From Parapusillimonas sp013416435 (lineage in GTDB: Bacteria; Pseudomonadota; Gammaproteobacteria; Burkholderiales; Burkholderiaceae_B): 64,000 nucleotides of DNA. The notes beneath the pieces are model-generated. The model ran no database searches and had not been told where the DNA came from. It saw nothing but the letters and a program-made list of their open reading frames with translations. The translations under genes were made by a program, and so were the position numbers. Shown here piece by piece: positions 7,642 to 16,075 of this stretch; within the stretch, counting starts at the first letter, position 1; each line of letters opens with the position of its first letter. The stretch is from positions 4,340,001-4,404,000 of the forward strand of contig NZ_CP197474.1 in the NCBI RefSeq assembly GCF_052180245.1. Direction: 5' to 3'.

Positions 7642-8675
7642 CCCGTTTCCGCACACCTGTCTGTTTTTTCCTGAGTTTCGCGTTCGCCGTGCTGGCAGGC
7701 TGTTCCAGCACCGGGGGCTCGGGTGGCGGGCGCGGCGGCTACTACAAAGACGATGGACCCGGCTCGAACATCCCGGCCAACATCGAAGCGATTCCGGATG
7801 CACAGCCCAGGGTCGAGCGACACGCGCCGGCCAACTTCAGGCCCTACGTGGTGTTTGGCAAGCGTTATGTTCCGGTGAGCGACGGCCGCCCATTCCGCCA
7901 GCAAGGCACCGCGTCGTGGTATGGACGCAAGTTCCACGGCCAGAAAACGGCCAACGGCGAAACCTACGACATGTACGGCATGACCGCCGCGCACCCTACG
8001 CTGCCCCTTCCCAGCTATGCGCGCGTGACGCATGCGGGCTCGGGCCGGACGGTCATCGTCCGCATCAACGACCGCGGGCCTTTCCATAGCGCACGCATCA
8101 TCGACTTGTCTTATGTGGCGGCGGCCAAGCTTGGCCTGATCGGGCCGGGCAGCGGCCAGGTCATCGTGGAAGCAATCACCAACGACGACATACGCAGCGG
8201 CCGGTTCACCCGTCCGGCAACCAAGACACCCGCTCCCGCTGCGCCCGCACCGGCGCCGCTGGAACCCGCGCCGGTGCCCGATGCGCCCATACTCATCGCA
8301 CGGCAATCCGGCCCCGCCACCCCCAACGCCCTGGATGCCCTCAAGCACGATACGGCCGGCGGCACCGACGACGTCGGCGCCATGACGGCCTCTTTGCAGT
8401 CCCCAGACGCACCGCCAACGACGCGCGACGCGGCGCCAGGCGCCGAAGTATTCCTGCAATTCGGCGCATTCAGCGCCGCCCAGACCGCCGTCAGCCTCGC
8501 CGGCAAGCTGAACCAGCAGATCGGGCCCTTCGAGCCGCGGCAGGCCTATGTCCAGGAAGGGGACGGCCTGCATCGCGTCCGCATCGGCCCTTATCCTTCG
8601 CGCACGGCCGCCGTCAACGCTTCTGTGCGCATACAGCAGGAAACCGGCTTGCAGTCTTCAATGGCCCTGCGCTGA
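7638..8675 (+). CDS. rlpA: Septal-ring lytic transglycosylase RlpA-like lipoprotein
   Basis: RlpA cleaves denuded (peptide-free) glycan strands at the division septum. The 345-residue precursor has a lipoprotein signal with lipobox LAGC (Cys22), a double-psi beta-barrel domain (about 88-170: GTASWYGRKFHGQKTANGE and VRINDRGPF, with a likely catalytic Asp in RINDRGPF), a Pro/Ala-rich linker (about 183-260), and a C-terminal SPOR domain (about 270-345) that binds septal glycan. It overlaps rapZ by four bases, an unusual functional mix but consistent with one transcript. Its 3' end overlaps the convergent rsmI by 18 bases. Confidence 0.92.
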   Translation: MTRFRTPVCFFLSFAFAVLAGCSSTGGSGGGRGGYYKDDGPGSNIPANIEAIPDAQPRVERHAPANFRPYVVFGKRYVPVSDGRPFRQQGTASWYGRKFHGQKTANGETYDMYGMTAAHPTLPLPSYARVTHAGSGRTVIVRINDRGPFHSARIIDLSYVAAAKLGLIGPGSGQVIVEAITNDDIRSGRFTRPATKTPAPAAPAPAPLEPAPVPDAPILIARQSGPATPNALDALKHDTAGGTDDVGAMTASLQSPDAPPTTRDAAPGAEVFLQFGAFSAAQTAVSLAGKLNQQIGPFEPRQAYVQEGDGLHRVRIGPYPSRTAAVNASVRIQQETGLQSSMALR

Positions 8676-9599
8676 CGCCTGCCTGGCCAGGGCGCGTGCA
8701 TACAGCACGTCGCGGGGCAGGCCCGTCACCTTCGCGGCTATCCTGGCCGCATCCCGCACGGAAACCGTTTCCAGCAAAGCGTCCAGCAACGTCAGGGCGG
8801 CGGGCTCCATCTCGTCGTCCGTTTCACTGGATTCGGATTCGTGGATGATCAGCACGAATTCCCCCTGCCCGTGATGGGAGTCCCCTTCCAGCCAGGCCAG
8901 GGCGTCTCCCAGGGCCACGGTATGCACCTGCTCGAATCGCTTGGTCAGTTCTCGCGCCACGGTCAGCTTTCGCTCCGCGCCGCAGACTTCCAGCATGTCG
9001 CGGATGGAAGCCGCCAGCCGATGCGGCGACTCGAACATCACCACCGGGGCCGGCACCGCGCACCAGCGTTGCAGCCACTTCTGCCTGGCACCCGATTTCG
9101 GGGGAACGAAACCAGCGAATATGAACGCCGGATTCTCGTCCGACGTTGCACCGCTGGCCATCAAGGCCGTGATCACGGCGCTCGCCCCGGGTATGGCGGT
9201 CACCCCGTAGCCTGCTTCGCGTACGGCGCGGACGATCCGGGCTCCTGGATCACTGACGGCGGGCGCGCCGGCATCGGAAACCAGCGCCACGCGCTGGCCC
9301 TGCGCCAAGCGTTCCAGAATGGTCTGCGCGGCCCGTGCCTCGTTGTGCCGATGCGCGGCGATCAGCGGCGTCTCCACGCCCCAGGCATCGAGCAGGGCCC
9401 GGCTGATCCGGGTGTCTTCGGCGGCAATCACATCGCAGCGCCGCAATGCCTGCCAGGCCCTCAGGCTGAGGTCGCCCAGATTGCCGATGGGCGTGGCCAC
9501 CACGTAGAGCGTCGACGCCGGCCAATGCTGCGCGTCGACGCGCTCGGCGAGACGTTTCCATGACGGAAAGGGGTCGGAAAGATCGGGGGCTTCGGTCAT
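8658..9599 (-). CDS. rsmI: 16S rRNA (cytidine(1402)-2'-O)-methyltransferase
   Basis: RsmI methylates the ribose of C1402 in 16S rRNA. The 313-residue protein is a tetrapyrrole-methylase-fold enzyme with LYVVATPIGNLGDLSLRA, the AEDTR motif, LVSDAGAPAVSDPG and ESPHRL, in the order seen in RsmI/YraL. The frame extends upstream to 9950, through yraN on the other strand; the ATG at 9599 gives the family-length product. It converges with rlpA with overlapping ends, and is the only convergent junction in the window without a palindromic repeat. It diverges from yraN, as in many proteobacteria. Confidence 0.95.
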   Translation of the reverse strand: MTEAPDLSDPFPSWKRLAERVDAQHWPASTLYVVATPIGNLGDLSLRAWQALRRCDVIAAEDTRISRALLDAWGVETPLIAAHRHNEARAAQTILERLAQGQRVALVSDAGAPAVSDPGARIVRAVREAGYGVTAIPGASAVITALMASGATSDENPAFIFAGFVPPKSGARQKWLQRWCAVPAPVVMFESPHRLAASIRDMLEVCGAERKLTVARELTKRFEQVHTVALGDALAWLEGDSHHGQGEFVLIIHESESSETDDEMEPAALTLLDALLETVSVRDAARIAAKVTGLPRDVLYARALARQASAQGH

Positions 9600-9644
9600 A
9601 CTGGGTAATGAGACTGGCTCAACGGAAGTGAAAGGCAAAAGAAC

Positions 9645-10151
9645 ATGATAGACGAAACCGTCCTGTACGCATTGGCTGCCCGCGCTCAAAAACAGGCGGT
9701 CAAGGCCAGGCGCCGCAGGGCAGCGCGAACCGCGGCCGGGCCGGCCTCGGCCGGCTCCGTTCCGGACGCCGATGCCCAAGCGCGCTATTCGCCCACTCAA
9801 AAAACGGGCCGCCGCTTCGAAGAGCTGGCCATGCGGCATCTGCAGACGCACGGGCTCCTGATCCTGGACCGCAACCTGGCTTGCAGGGCGGGCGAGATCG
9901 ACCTGGTGGCGCGCGACGGTCCGGTGCTGGTGTTCATCGAGGTCAGGCACCGCAGTTCATCCCGTTACGGCGGCGCTTTCAGCAGCGTAGACGGCCTGAA
10001 ACAGGCCAAGCTGATGCGCTGCGCCCGCTATTTCCTGCCCTCGCTGGTGCGGCGGCATTTCGGCGGACGCATGCCCGCCTGCCGGTTCGATGTGGTCAGC
10101 GTGGAACCAAACGCGCTGGATTGGATCAAAAATGCTTTCACCGAGACCTGA
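9645..10151 (+). CDS. YraN family (UPF0102) endonuclease-like protein
   Basis: This is a small protein with a restriction-endonuclease-like core: TGRRFEELAMRHLQ, then GEIDLVARDG and VFIEVRHRSS, where the E-x-D and E-x-K/R-type residues resemble a PD-(D/E)XK site. The 168-residue product has about 50 extra Arg/Ala-rich residues before the core. Synteny rsmI-yraN-diaA-dolP matches the Escherichia coli yra region without lpoA. The function of the family is not settled; nuclease activity here is inferred from the fold. Confidence 0.85.
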   Translation: MIDETVLYALAARAQKQAVKARRRRAARTAAGPASAGSVPDADAQARYSPTQKTGRRFEELAMRHLQTHGLLILDRNLACRAGEIDLVARDGPVLVFIEVRHRSSSRYGGAFSSVDGLKQAKLMRCARYFLPSLVRRHFGGRMPACRFDVVSVEPNALDWIKNAFTET

Positions 10152-10225
10152 AGCGCTCGGCTCGGCGCCACGGCGGTATTACGTTCTTCACATCGTTCCA
10201 ATACGAACATGAGATAATCCTCCTC

Positions 10226-10819
10226 ATGGATATGACCTCCCACATGGCATCGCACTTCGACGATGCGATCGACACCTTGAAAGCCAGTTCCCGCGAACTG
10301 GCCGAACCGCTGTCCGTGGCGGTCGACATGCTGTTCGGCGCCTTGGCCAACAATGCCAAGATCCTGGCCTGTGGCAACGGCGGTTCGGCCGCCGATGCGC
10401 AGCACTTCATTGCCGAACTCGTCGGCCGCTTCGAGCGCGACCGCCTCCCGCTTGCAGGCATCGCCCTGAACACCGACACATCCATCCTCACGGCCGTGGG
10501 CAACGACTATGGCTTTGACGCCATCTTCGAGCGCCAGGTCAATGCGCTGGGCCAGCCGGGCGACATCCTGGTCGCCATTTCGACCAGCGGCAATTCGCCC
10601 AACGTCGTCAAAGCCATCGAAGCCGCCCACGATCGCGAAATGTCGGTCATCGCGCTCACCGGCAAAGGCGGCGGCAACATTGCCGGCCTCCTGCACGAAA
10701 CCGACATCCATCTGTGCGTCCCCCATGATCGCACCATGCGCATCCAGGAAGTCCATATCGTCCTGCTCCATGCGCTGTGCGACGGAATCGACGCCTTGCT
10801 CCTGGGAGACACCCTGTAA
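10226..10819 (+). CDS. SIS-domain protein, DiaA/GmhA-type phosphosugar-binding protein
   Basis: The 197-residue protein is a single SIS domain with CGNGGSAADAQHF, NTDTSILTAVGNDYGF and ISTSGNSPNVV. It is close to both phosphoheptose isomerase GmhA and the DnaA-binding initiation regulator DiaA. The neighbours yraN and dolP favour DiaA by synteny, while lipopolysaccharide heptose synthesis would favour GmhA; sequence inspection alone does not separate them. Its stop overlaps the dolP start by one base (TAATG). Confidence 0.85.
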   Translation: MDMTSHMASHFDDAIDTLKASSRELAEPLSVAVDMLFGALANNAKILACGNGGSAADAQHFIAELVGRFERDRLPLAGIALNTDTSILTAVGNDYGFDAIFERQVNALGQPGDILVAISTSGNSPNVVKAIEAAHDREMSVIALTGKGGGNIAGLLHETDIHLCVPHDRTMRIQEVHIVLLHALCDGIDALLLGDTL

Positions 10820-11526
10820 TGCGCAGACCACGTAACACGCAACGATTCCTGCTGGCCGGCCTTGCCCTGGCCGGGCTCACCGGCCTGGCGGGCTGCGGCG
10901 CCCTGGTCGTGGGCGGCGCGGCGGCCACCACGGCCGTCGTCGCAACCGACAGACGCACGACCGGCGAGCAAGTCGAAGACCAAGCCATCGAAATGAAGGC
11001 GGCGGCCGAAATGCGCCGTCTCTTCGAAGACAAGGCGCGCGTCAACGCGACCTCCTACGCCGGCCTGGTGCTTCTTACCGGCGACGTCCCCACGGCGCAA
11101 GACAAGCAGAAGGCCGAAGAGGCCGCCAAGCAGGTCGAAAAAGTGAAACGCGTCGTGAATGAATTGCGCGTCGGCGACGTCACGCCGGTCAGCGTGCGCA
11201 CGAACGACACCTGGCTGACGTCCAAGGTGCGCAGCACTCTCATCAACACCAAGGAAGTCCCCAGCCGCACCATCCTCGTCACCACCGAAAGAGGCGTGGT
11301 CTACCTGCTCGGCAAGGTGACTGACCCCGAAGGCCAGCGCGCCGCCAAGGCCACCGCCTCGGTAAGCGGCATCAACAAAGTAGTAAAATTGTTCCAGATC
11401 GTCTCGCCGGAAAGCATTGCCGCGCCTGAATCGCCCGCTGTGGTCGAAGAAGCGCCGCCCGCCGGCGCAACCCCCGCAACGCCCGACTCCAGCATGGGCG
11501 GCGCTGAAACCATACCAGTCCAATGA
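10819..11526 (+). CDS. dolP: BON-domain outer-membrane lipoprotein DolP (YraP)
   Basis: DolP is an outer-membrane lipoprotein with two BON domains that helps maintain envelope integrity and assists the BAM complex and division-site amidase regulation in E. coli. The 235-residue precursor has lipobox LAGC (Cys26), two BON domains (about 50-118 and 125-195) and a Pro/Ala/Glu-rich C-terminal tail not typical of short homologues. It follows diaA with a one-base overlap and overlaps the TlpA-like gene by four bases. Confidence 0.9.
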   Translation: MRRPRNTQRFLLAGLALAGLTGLAGCGALVVGGAAATTAVVATDRRTTGEQVEDQAIEMKAAAEMRRLFEDKARVNATSYAGLVLLTGDVPTAQDKQKAEEAAKQVEKVKRVVNELRVGDVTPVSVRTNDTWLTSKVRSTLINTKEVPSRTILVTTERGVVYLLGKVTDPEGQRAAKATASVSGINKVVKLFQIVSPESIAAPESPAVVEEAPPAGATPATPDSSMGGAETIPVQ

Positions 11527-12017
11527 AGAAGATACTCCTTGGCGCAATCGTCGTCCTGGCTGTGGCCGGAGCAGGAGTCTGGCAGTTCTCCGGATCCGCC
11601 AAGACGGCGCCCGACGTCACCTTCACGACCCTTACGGGCGAGCAATTCACTACGCAAGACCTGCGCGGCAAGGTCGTGCTGGTCAAGTTCTGGGCAACCA
11701 GCTGCGTGACCTGCATTGCGCAAATGCCCGACAACATCAAGAATTACAACGAACTTTCGCCCAAGGGCTTTGACACCATCGCGGTTGCCATGCAGTACGA
11801 TCCGCCCAACTACGTGCAGAACTACGCCGAGACGCGCCAGCTTCCCTTCAAGGTGGCAATCGATGCGAAAGGCGACATCGCCAAGGCATTCGGCGATGTG
11901 CAGCTCACGCCGACGGCCTTCCTGATCGACAAGGAAGGCCACATCATCAAGCGCTACCTGGGCAACTACGATAAAGAAGCCTTCCTCAGCATCGTCAACA
12001 AGGCATTGGCCAGTTAA
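11523..12017 (+). CDS. TlpA/ResA-like membrane-anchored thioredoxin-fold protein
   Basis: This is a periplasmic thiol-disulfide reductant of the TlpA/ResA class. The 164-residue product has an N-terminal membrane anchor (about 4-22), a thioredoxin fold with active-site CVTC (Cys61, Cys64) in KFWATSCVTC, and a cis-Pro loop LTPTAFLID. The spacer Val-Thr differs from the CEPC or CPPC of ResA and CcmG. No cytochrome-maturation gene is nearby, so its partner is unknown. It overlaps dolP by four bases (ATGA) and precedes argB by five. Confidence 0.88.
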   Translation: MKKILLGAIVVLAVAGAGVWQFSGSAKTAPDVTFTTLTGEQFTTQDLRGKVVLVKFWATSCVTCIAQMPDNIKNYNELSPKGFDTIAVAMQYDPPNYVQNYAETRQLPFKVAIDAKGDIAKAFGDVQLTPTAFLIDKEGHIIKRYLGNYDKEAFLSIVNKALAS

Positions 12018-12022
12018 AAGTC

Positions 12023-12922
12023 ATGACCATACCCAACGATTCATCCCAGCATTCATCGACCGTCAAGGCAGACGTCCTCTCCGAGGCCCTGCCCTATATC
12101 CGCCGGTTCCACGGCAAGACGGTCGTCATCAAGTACGGCGGCAACGCCATGATCGAAGAAGAACTGCAGCGCAGCTTCGCGCATGACGTGGTGCTGCTCA
12201 AGCTGGTTGGGCTGAACCCGGTGGTCGTGCACGGCGGCGGCCCGCAGATCAATGCCGCGCTCAAGCGCATCGGCAAGGAAGGCGAATTCATCCAGGGCAT
12301 GCGCGTCACCGACGCCGAAACCATGGAGGTCGTCGAGTGGGTGCTGGGCGGGCAGGTCCAGCAGGACATCGTCATGATGATCAATGAAGCCGGCGGCAAG
12401 GCGGTCGGACTGACCGGCAAGGACGGCGGCATGATCCAGACCAGGAAAAAAATGCTGGCCGACAAGGACAGGCCCGGCGAATGGCTGGACATCGGCTACG
12501 TGGGCGATATCACACATATCGAGCCGGCTGTGGTCAAGGCCTTGCAAGACGACCAGTTCATTCCGGTGATTTCCTCCATCGGATACGGTGAAGACGGGCG
12601 CGCCTACAACATCAACGCGGACGTCGTCGCGGGCAAGATGGCCGAAGTCCTGGGCGCAGAAAAGCTCGTCATGATGACCAACACGCCTGGCGTGCTCGAC
12701 AAGAACGGCAACCTGCTGCGCAGCCTTTCCGCGCAGACCATCGACGAGCTCTTCGAAGACGGCACGATTTCCGGCGGCATGCTGCCCAAGATCTCTTCCG
12801 CGCTGGACGCGGCGCGCAACGGGGTCACATCGGTGCACGTCGTCGACGGACGCGTTCCGCACTGCCTGCTGCTCGAAATCCTGACCGACCGCGGCGTCGG
12901 CACGATGATCACTTCCAGCTGA
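12023..12922 (+). CDS. argB: Acetylglutamate kinase
   Basis: ArgB phosphorylates N-acetylglutamate in arginine synthesis. The 299-residue protein shows VVIKYGGNAM, VVVHGGGPQI, NINADVVAGKMAEVLGAEKL and the C-terminal SGGMLPK motif of the amino-acid kinase family. Length and a residue-rich N-terminal helix suggest the arginine-sensitive hexameric type. It lies downstream of the TlpA-like gene and four bases before the HAD nucleotidase, so the three may share a transcript. Confidence 0.96.
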   Translation: MTIPNDSSQHSSTVKADVLSEALPYIRRFHGKTVVIKYGGNAMIEEELQRSFAHDVVLLKLVGLNPVVVHGGGPQINAALKRIGKEGEFIQGMRVTDAETMEVVEWVLGGQVQQDIVMMINEAGGKAVGLTGKDGGMIQTRKKMLADKDRPGEWLDIGYVGDITHIEPAVVKALQDDQFIPVISSIGYGEDGRAYNINADVVAGKMAEVLGAEKLVMMTNTPGVLDKNGNLLRSLSAQTIDELFEDGTISGGMLPKISSALDAARNGVTSVHVVDGRVPHCLLLEILTDRGVGTMITSS

Positions 12923-12926
12923 TTCC

Positions 12927-13688
12927 ATGCGGCCCCTGCGCCATGCCGTTGCCCGGCATCGTCCGCCCCTGCCCGCGGACACCGGGAAAACGGTCTGGCT
13001 GTTCGACCTGGACAATACCCTGCACGATTGCTCCAAGGGCATCTTCAGCGCCATAGACGGTGCGATGTCCCGTGCCGTGGCTTCCAGCCTGCAGCTGTCG
13101 GCGCAAGACGCCGACGTGCTGCGCAAGGAATACTGGAGGCGCTATGGCGCCACCGTCATCGGCATGGTGCGCCATCACGGCATCAAGGCCGACACTTTCC
13201 TGCACCTTAGCCATGACTTCGACGTCGCTTCGCTGGTTCATTCCGAATACGGCCTGGCGCGCAAGCTGCGGCGCTTGAACGGGCACAAGATACTCTTGAC
13301 CAATGCGCCCACCGAATACGCGCGCACGGTATTGAAGACGCTGGGCATACTGCATCACTTCGACGGAATCTGGACCATCGAGCACATGGCGCTGCAGGGC
13401 CGCATCCGCCCCAAGCCTTCACCCGGACTCATGAAGCAGGTGCTGGCCCGCTTGCGCGTACCCGCGCGCCGGGTGGTCCTGGTGGAAGACACGCTCAGGA
13501 ACCTGAAAAGCGCACGACAGGCGGGCATGCGGACCGTGCATGTGTACCATCCCGGAACGCCGTTCTCGGCGCTGCATGCCGGCCGCGCGCTTTATGTCGA
13601 CGTGCGCGTCAATTCGGTGGGAAGGCTGGCCGGGGTCAGACCCCGCAGCTGCTCGGGGTCAGACCCCATACGGGGTCTGACCCCCTGA
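12927..13688 (+). CDS. HAD-family pyrimidine 5'-nucleotidase-like hydrolase with a repeat-encoded C-terminus
   Basis: This is a HAD phosphatase of the Sdt1/pyrimidine-5'-nucleotidase type. The motif I is WLFDLDNTLHDCS (Asp27, Asp29); LLTNAPTEYA gives motif II and LVEDTLRNLKSA gives motif IV. The core ends near residue 234. The last roughly 18 residues, including GVRPRS and GSDPIRGLTP, are translated from palindromic repeat cluster 3: a half-site at 13632-13644 and a full copy at 13655-13684, with the TGA just after it. Normal homologues should stop before this tail. It is convergent with thiF/moeB. Confidence 0.88.
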   Translation: MRPLRHAVARHRPPLPADTGKTVWLFDLDNTLHDCSKGIFSAIDGAMSRAVASSLQLSAQDADVLRKEYWRRYGATVIGMVRHHGIKADTFLHLSHDFDVASLVHSEYGLARKLRRLNGHKILLTNAPTEYARTVLKTLGILHHFDGIWTIEHMALQGRIRPKPSPGLMKQVLARLRVPARRVVLVEDTLRNLKSARQAGMRTVHVYHPGTPFSALHAGRALYVDVRVNSVGRLAGVRPRSCSGSDPIRGLTP

Positions 13689-13740
13689 ACCCCTTCCCCC
13701 ACAGTTGCCCGGGGTCAGACCCCGTACGGGGTCTGACCCC
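13632..13740. repeat. Palindromic repeat cluster 3, between nucleotidase and thiF/moeB
   Basis: A left half-site is at 13632-13644. A full copy with spacer ATAC is at 13655-13684, and a perfect 30-bp palindrome with spacer GTAC is at 13711-13740. The first two lie inside the nucleotidase frame. The third ends two bases before the thiF/moeB stop codon (13742-13744). The cluster therefore spans the whole junction of two converging genes. Confidence 0.92.
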
Positions 13741-13741
13741 T

Positions 13742-14494
13742 TCAACCCCTGCCCGAACACACCGGACACTCGGGGTCCCGCTTGAAGCGTATGCTCTGCC
13801 ATTGCATCGCCAGGGCATCCAGGCACAGCATGCGGCCTATCAGGGGTTCCCCCATGCCGGCAAGCACTTTCAACGCCTCCGCCGCCTGCATGCTGCCCAC
13901 GATGCCCACTAGCGGTCCCAGTACGCCAGTCGTGGCGCAACGCAGCTCTTCGACATCGTCGGCTTCGGGAAACAGGCAGTGATAGCACGGCGTGTCGGCG
14001 CGCCGCAGATCGAAGACGCTGACTTGGCCCGCAAAACGGATGGCCGCGCCCGACACCAACGGCTTTCGGTGCTGGACGCAGGCTCGATTGACGGCGTGGC
14101 GCGTGGCGAAGTTGTCGCAGCAGTCCAGCACCAAGTCTGCCTGAGCCACCTGCTCGCCCAGCGATGCGCCCATCAAACGGTCGACCACCGCGTCGACACG
14201 GATGCCGGGATTGATTTCGTTCAGGACTTGCAGGCCCGATCTTGCTTTCGCTTGACCCACGCGCGCCGTCGTATGAAGAATCTGCCGCTGCAGATTGCTG
14301 AGCTCGACATCGTCGTCGTCGGCCAGCACGATGTGGCCGACCCCCGCGGAAGCCAGATACAGGGCCGCCGGAGACCCGAGCCCTCCGGCGCCGATGATCA
14401 GCACGCGCGAGGACAGCACGCGCTCCTGTCCTTCTATTCCGAACTCGTCCAGCAGCACATGGCGCGCGTATCTGAGCAGTTGCTCGTCGTTCAT
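13742..14494 (-). CDS. HesA/MoeB/ThiF family adenylyltransferase
   Basis: This E1-like enzyme adenylates the C-terminus of a small sulfur-carrier protein (MoaD or ThiS). The 250-residue product has the nucleotide loop VLIIGAGGLGSPAALYLA (32-49), the ADDDDVELSNLQRQILH stretch, and two CxxC zinc pairs (CYHC and CPVC) near the C-terminus. MoeB and ThiF cannot be separated without the partner gene, and neither moaD nor thiS is here. Its start overlaps the ctpA stop by four bases. Confidence 0.88.
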   Translation of the reverse strand: MNDEQLLRYARHVLLDEFGIEGQERVLSSRVLIIGAGGLGSPAALYLASAGVGHIVLADDDDVELSNLQRQILHTTARVGQAKARSGLQVLNEINPGIRVDAVVDRLMGASLGEQVAQADLVLDCCDNFATRHAVNRACVQHRKPLVSGAAIRFAGQVSVFDLRRADTPCYHCLFPEADDVEELRCATTGVLGPLVGIVGSMQAAEALKVLAGMGEPLIGRMLCLDALAMQWQSIRFKRDPECPVCSGRG

Positions 14495-16014
14495 GGCTTG
14501 ACAGGAACCACACCCTGGGGCGTGATCCTGTACCGCAGCACTTCCGGCGCTTCAGCGGGTTTCACTGGAGTTTTTTTTTCAGCCCCGGTTGAATTTCCTT
14601 TTGCATTGCCTTGCGGCTTATCGGCGGGCTTGTCGGCCTTGGCGACCATTTCGGGATCGCTCTTCTTGACCGGCCGGCCTTCCAGGAAGTTGACGGCCTG
14701 CATCAGCTGGTAGTCGTCGCCGCCGCCGAACTCGAACATCTTGGGCTGCGGCTTGCCGTCGTCGGCTGCGGATTCCTCGGCCGGATCTTCGATTACGCCG
14801 CTGTTGATCAAGTGGCGCTGCAGGTCGACCTCGCGCGGCAGGCGGAAAAGATTGCCTTGCGCGGTGTCGTCCACGATGATGTCCGGGTCGACGCCGGTGA
14901 CCTGGATGGAGCGCCCCTTGGGCGTGTAATACCGTGCCGTGGTCAGCTTGATGCCCGTGTCTTCGCTGAGAGGAAGCACGCTTTGCACCGAACCCTTGCC
15001 AAACGTGCGGTTACCCAGGATCTTGGCGCGGCCGTGATCCTGCAGGGCCCCTGCCACGATCTCCGAAGCCGATGCGGAACCGACGTTCACCAGCACCACC
15101 ATGGGGATGGACTTGACCCATTCGGGCAAGCGCACCCGGTTCGCCGGTTCGCCGCTGATCGGGTTGCGGGTGAAGCCGACGGGCTTGGAGAAATACTCGC
15201 GGTTGGACGACGGTATGCGGCCTTTCGTGGAAACGACCAGGACATCGGGCGGCAGGAAGGCCGACGAAACGCCGATCGCGCCGTCGAGCAGGCCGCCGGG
15301 ATCATTGCGTAAGTCGAGCACGAGCGCTTTGAGCGGCTTCTTGCCGCCGAGTTCGCTCAGTTGCCGGGCCAGGTCTTCGACCGTCCTTTCCTGGAATTGC
15401 GCAATGCGGACATAGCCGATGTCGTTGTCCAGCATTTTGCTGCGCACGCTGCGCACCTTGATGAGGTCGCGGACAATGGTGATCACCAGCGGTTTTCCTA
15501 CCCCTTCGCGCTTGATGGTCAGCACGATGGAGGTCTTGGGCTCGCCGCGCATGAGCTTGATGGCGTCATTGAGCGTCATGCCCTTGGTGGGCTTGCCGTC
15601 GATGTGGGTGATGAGGTCGCCCGACAGGATGCCCGCCCTGGCGGCGGGCGTGTCTTCAATGGGCGAAATGACCTTGGGCATGCCGTCTTCGCTGCCGATT
15701 TCGATGCCCAGACCGCCAAAGCCGCCCTGCGTGATGGCTTCCATTTCCTTGAACGCTTCGGCGTCCAGGTAGGTGGAATGGGGGTCCAGGTCGCTGAACA
15801 TGCCCTTGATGGCGTCATTGATCAGCTTGTCGTCCGCCACGGGCTCGACATAGCTGGCCTTGATGGCCGCAAAGACATTGGCGAACTGCTGCAGCTCTTT
15901 GAGCGGCAAGGGCTCGCCCCGCTGGGCGGCTGCCGTGATGCCAAGGCTGATGAGCACGCCGCCTAGCGCGCCCGCAACCACCAATCCAAATCCGCGTAAC
16001 CTGCGAGTGCTCAT
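14491..16014 (-). CDS. ctpA: Carboxyl-terminal processing protease (S41, CtpA/Prc type)
   Basis: CtpA is a periplasmic serine protease that trims or degrades envelope proteins, including peptidoglycan hydrolases. The 507-residue protein has an N-terminal signal/anchor (about 7-30), a PDZ domain (about 85-165), and an S41 catalytic domain with the nucleophile in VNVGSASASEIVAGAL and the general-base Lys in GNRTFGKGSVQ. A Lys/Pro/Ala-rich tail follows near 450-490. The frame opens upstream at 16056; the ATG at 16014 gives the normal signal-like start. It lies downstream of envC, an arrangement that fits a role in cell-wall hydrolase control. Confidence 0.95.
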   Translation of the reverse strand: MSTRRLRGFGLVVAGALGGVLISLGITAAAQRGEPLPLKELQQFANVFAAIKASYVEPVADDKLINDAIKGMFSDLDPHSTYLDAEAFKEMEAITQGGFGGLGIEIGSEDGMPKVISPIEDTPAARAGILSGDLITHIDGKPTKGMTLNDAIKLMRGEPKTSIVLTIKREGVGKPLVITIVRDLIKVRSVRSKMLDNDIGYVRIAQFQERTVEDLARQLSELGGKKPLKALVLDLRNDPGGLLDGAIGVSSAFLPPDVLVVSTKGRIPSSNREYFSKPVGFTRNPISGEPANRVRLPEWVKSIPMVVLVNVGSASASEIVAGALQDHGRAKILGNRTFGKGSVQSVLPLSEDTGIKLTTARYYTPKGRSIQVTGVDPDIIVDDTAQGNLFRLPREVDLQRHLINSGVIEDPAEESAADDGKPQPKMFEFGGGDDYQLMQAVNFLEGRPVKKSDPEMVAKADKPADKPQGNAKGNSTGAEKKTPVKPAEAPEVLRYRITPQGVVPVKP

Positions 16015-16075
16015 GCACGTTCCTGATGAAAGACAAAATCCGATGCCGGTCGGCATCAGGTAAATAGTACCGAAA

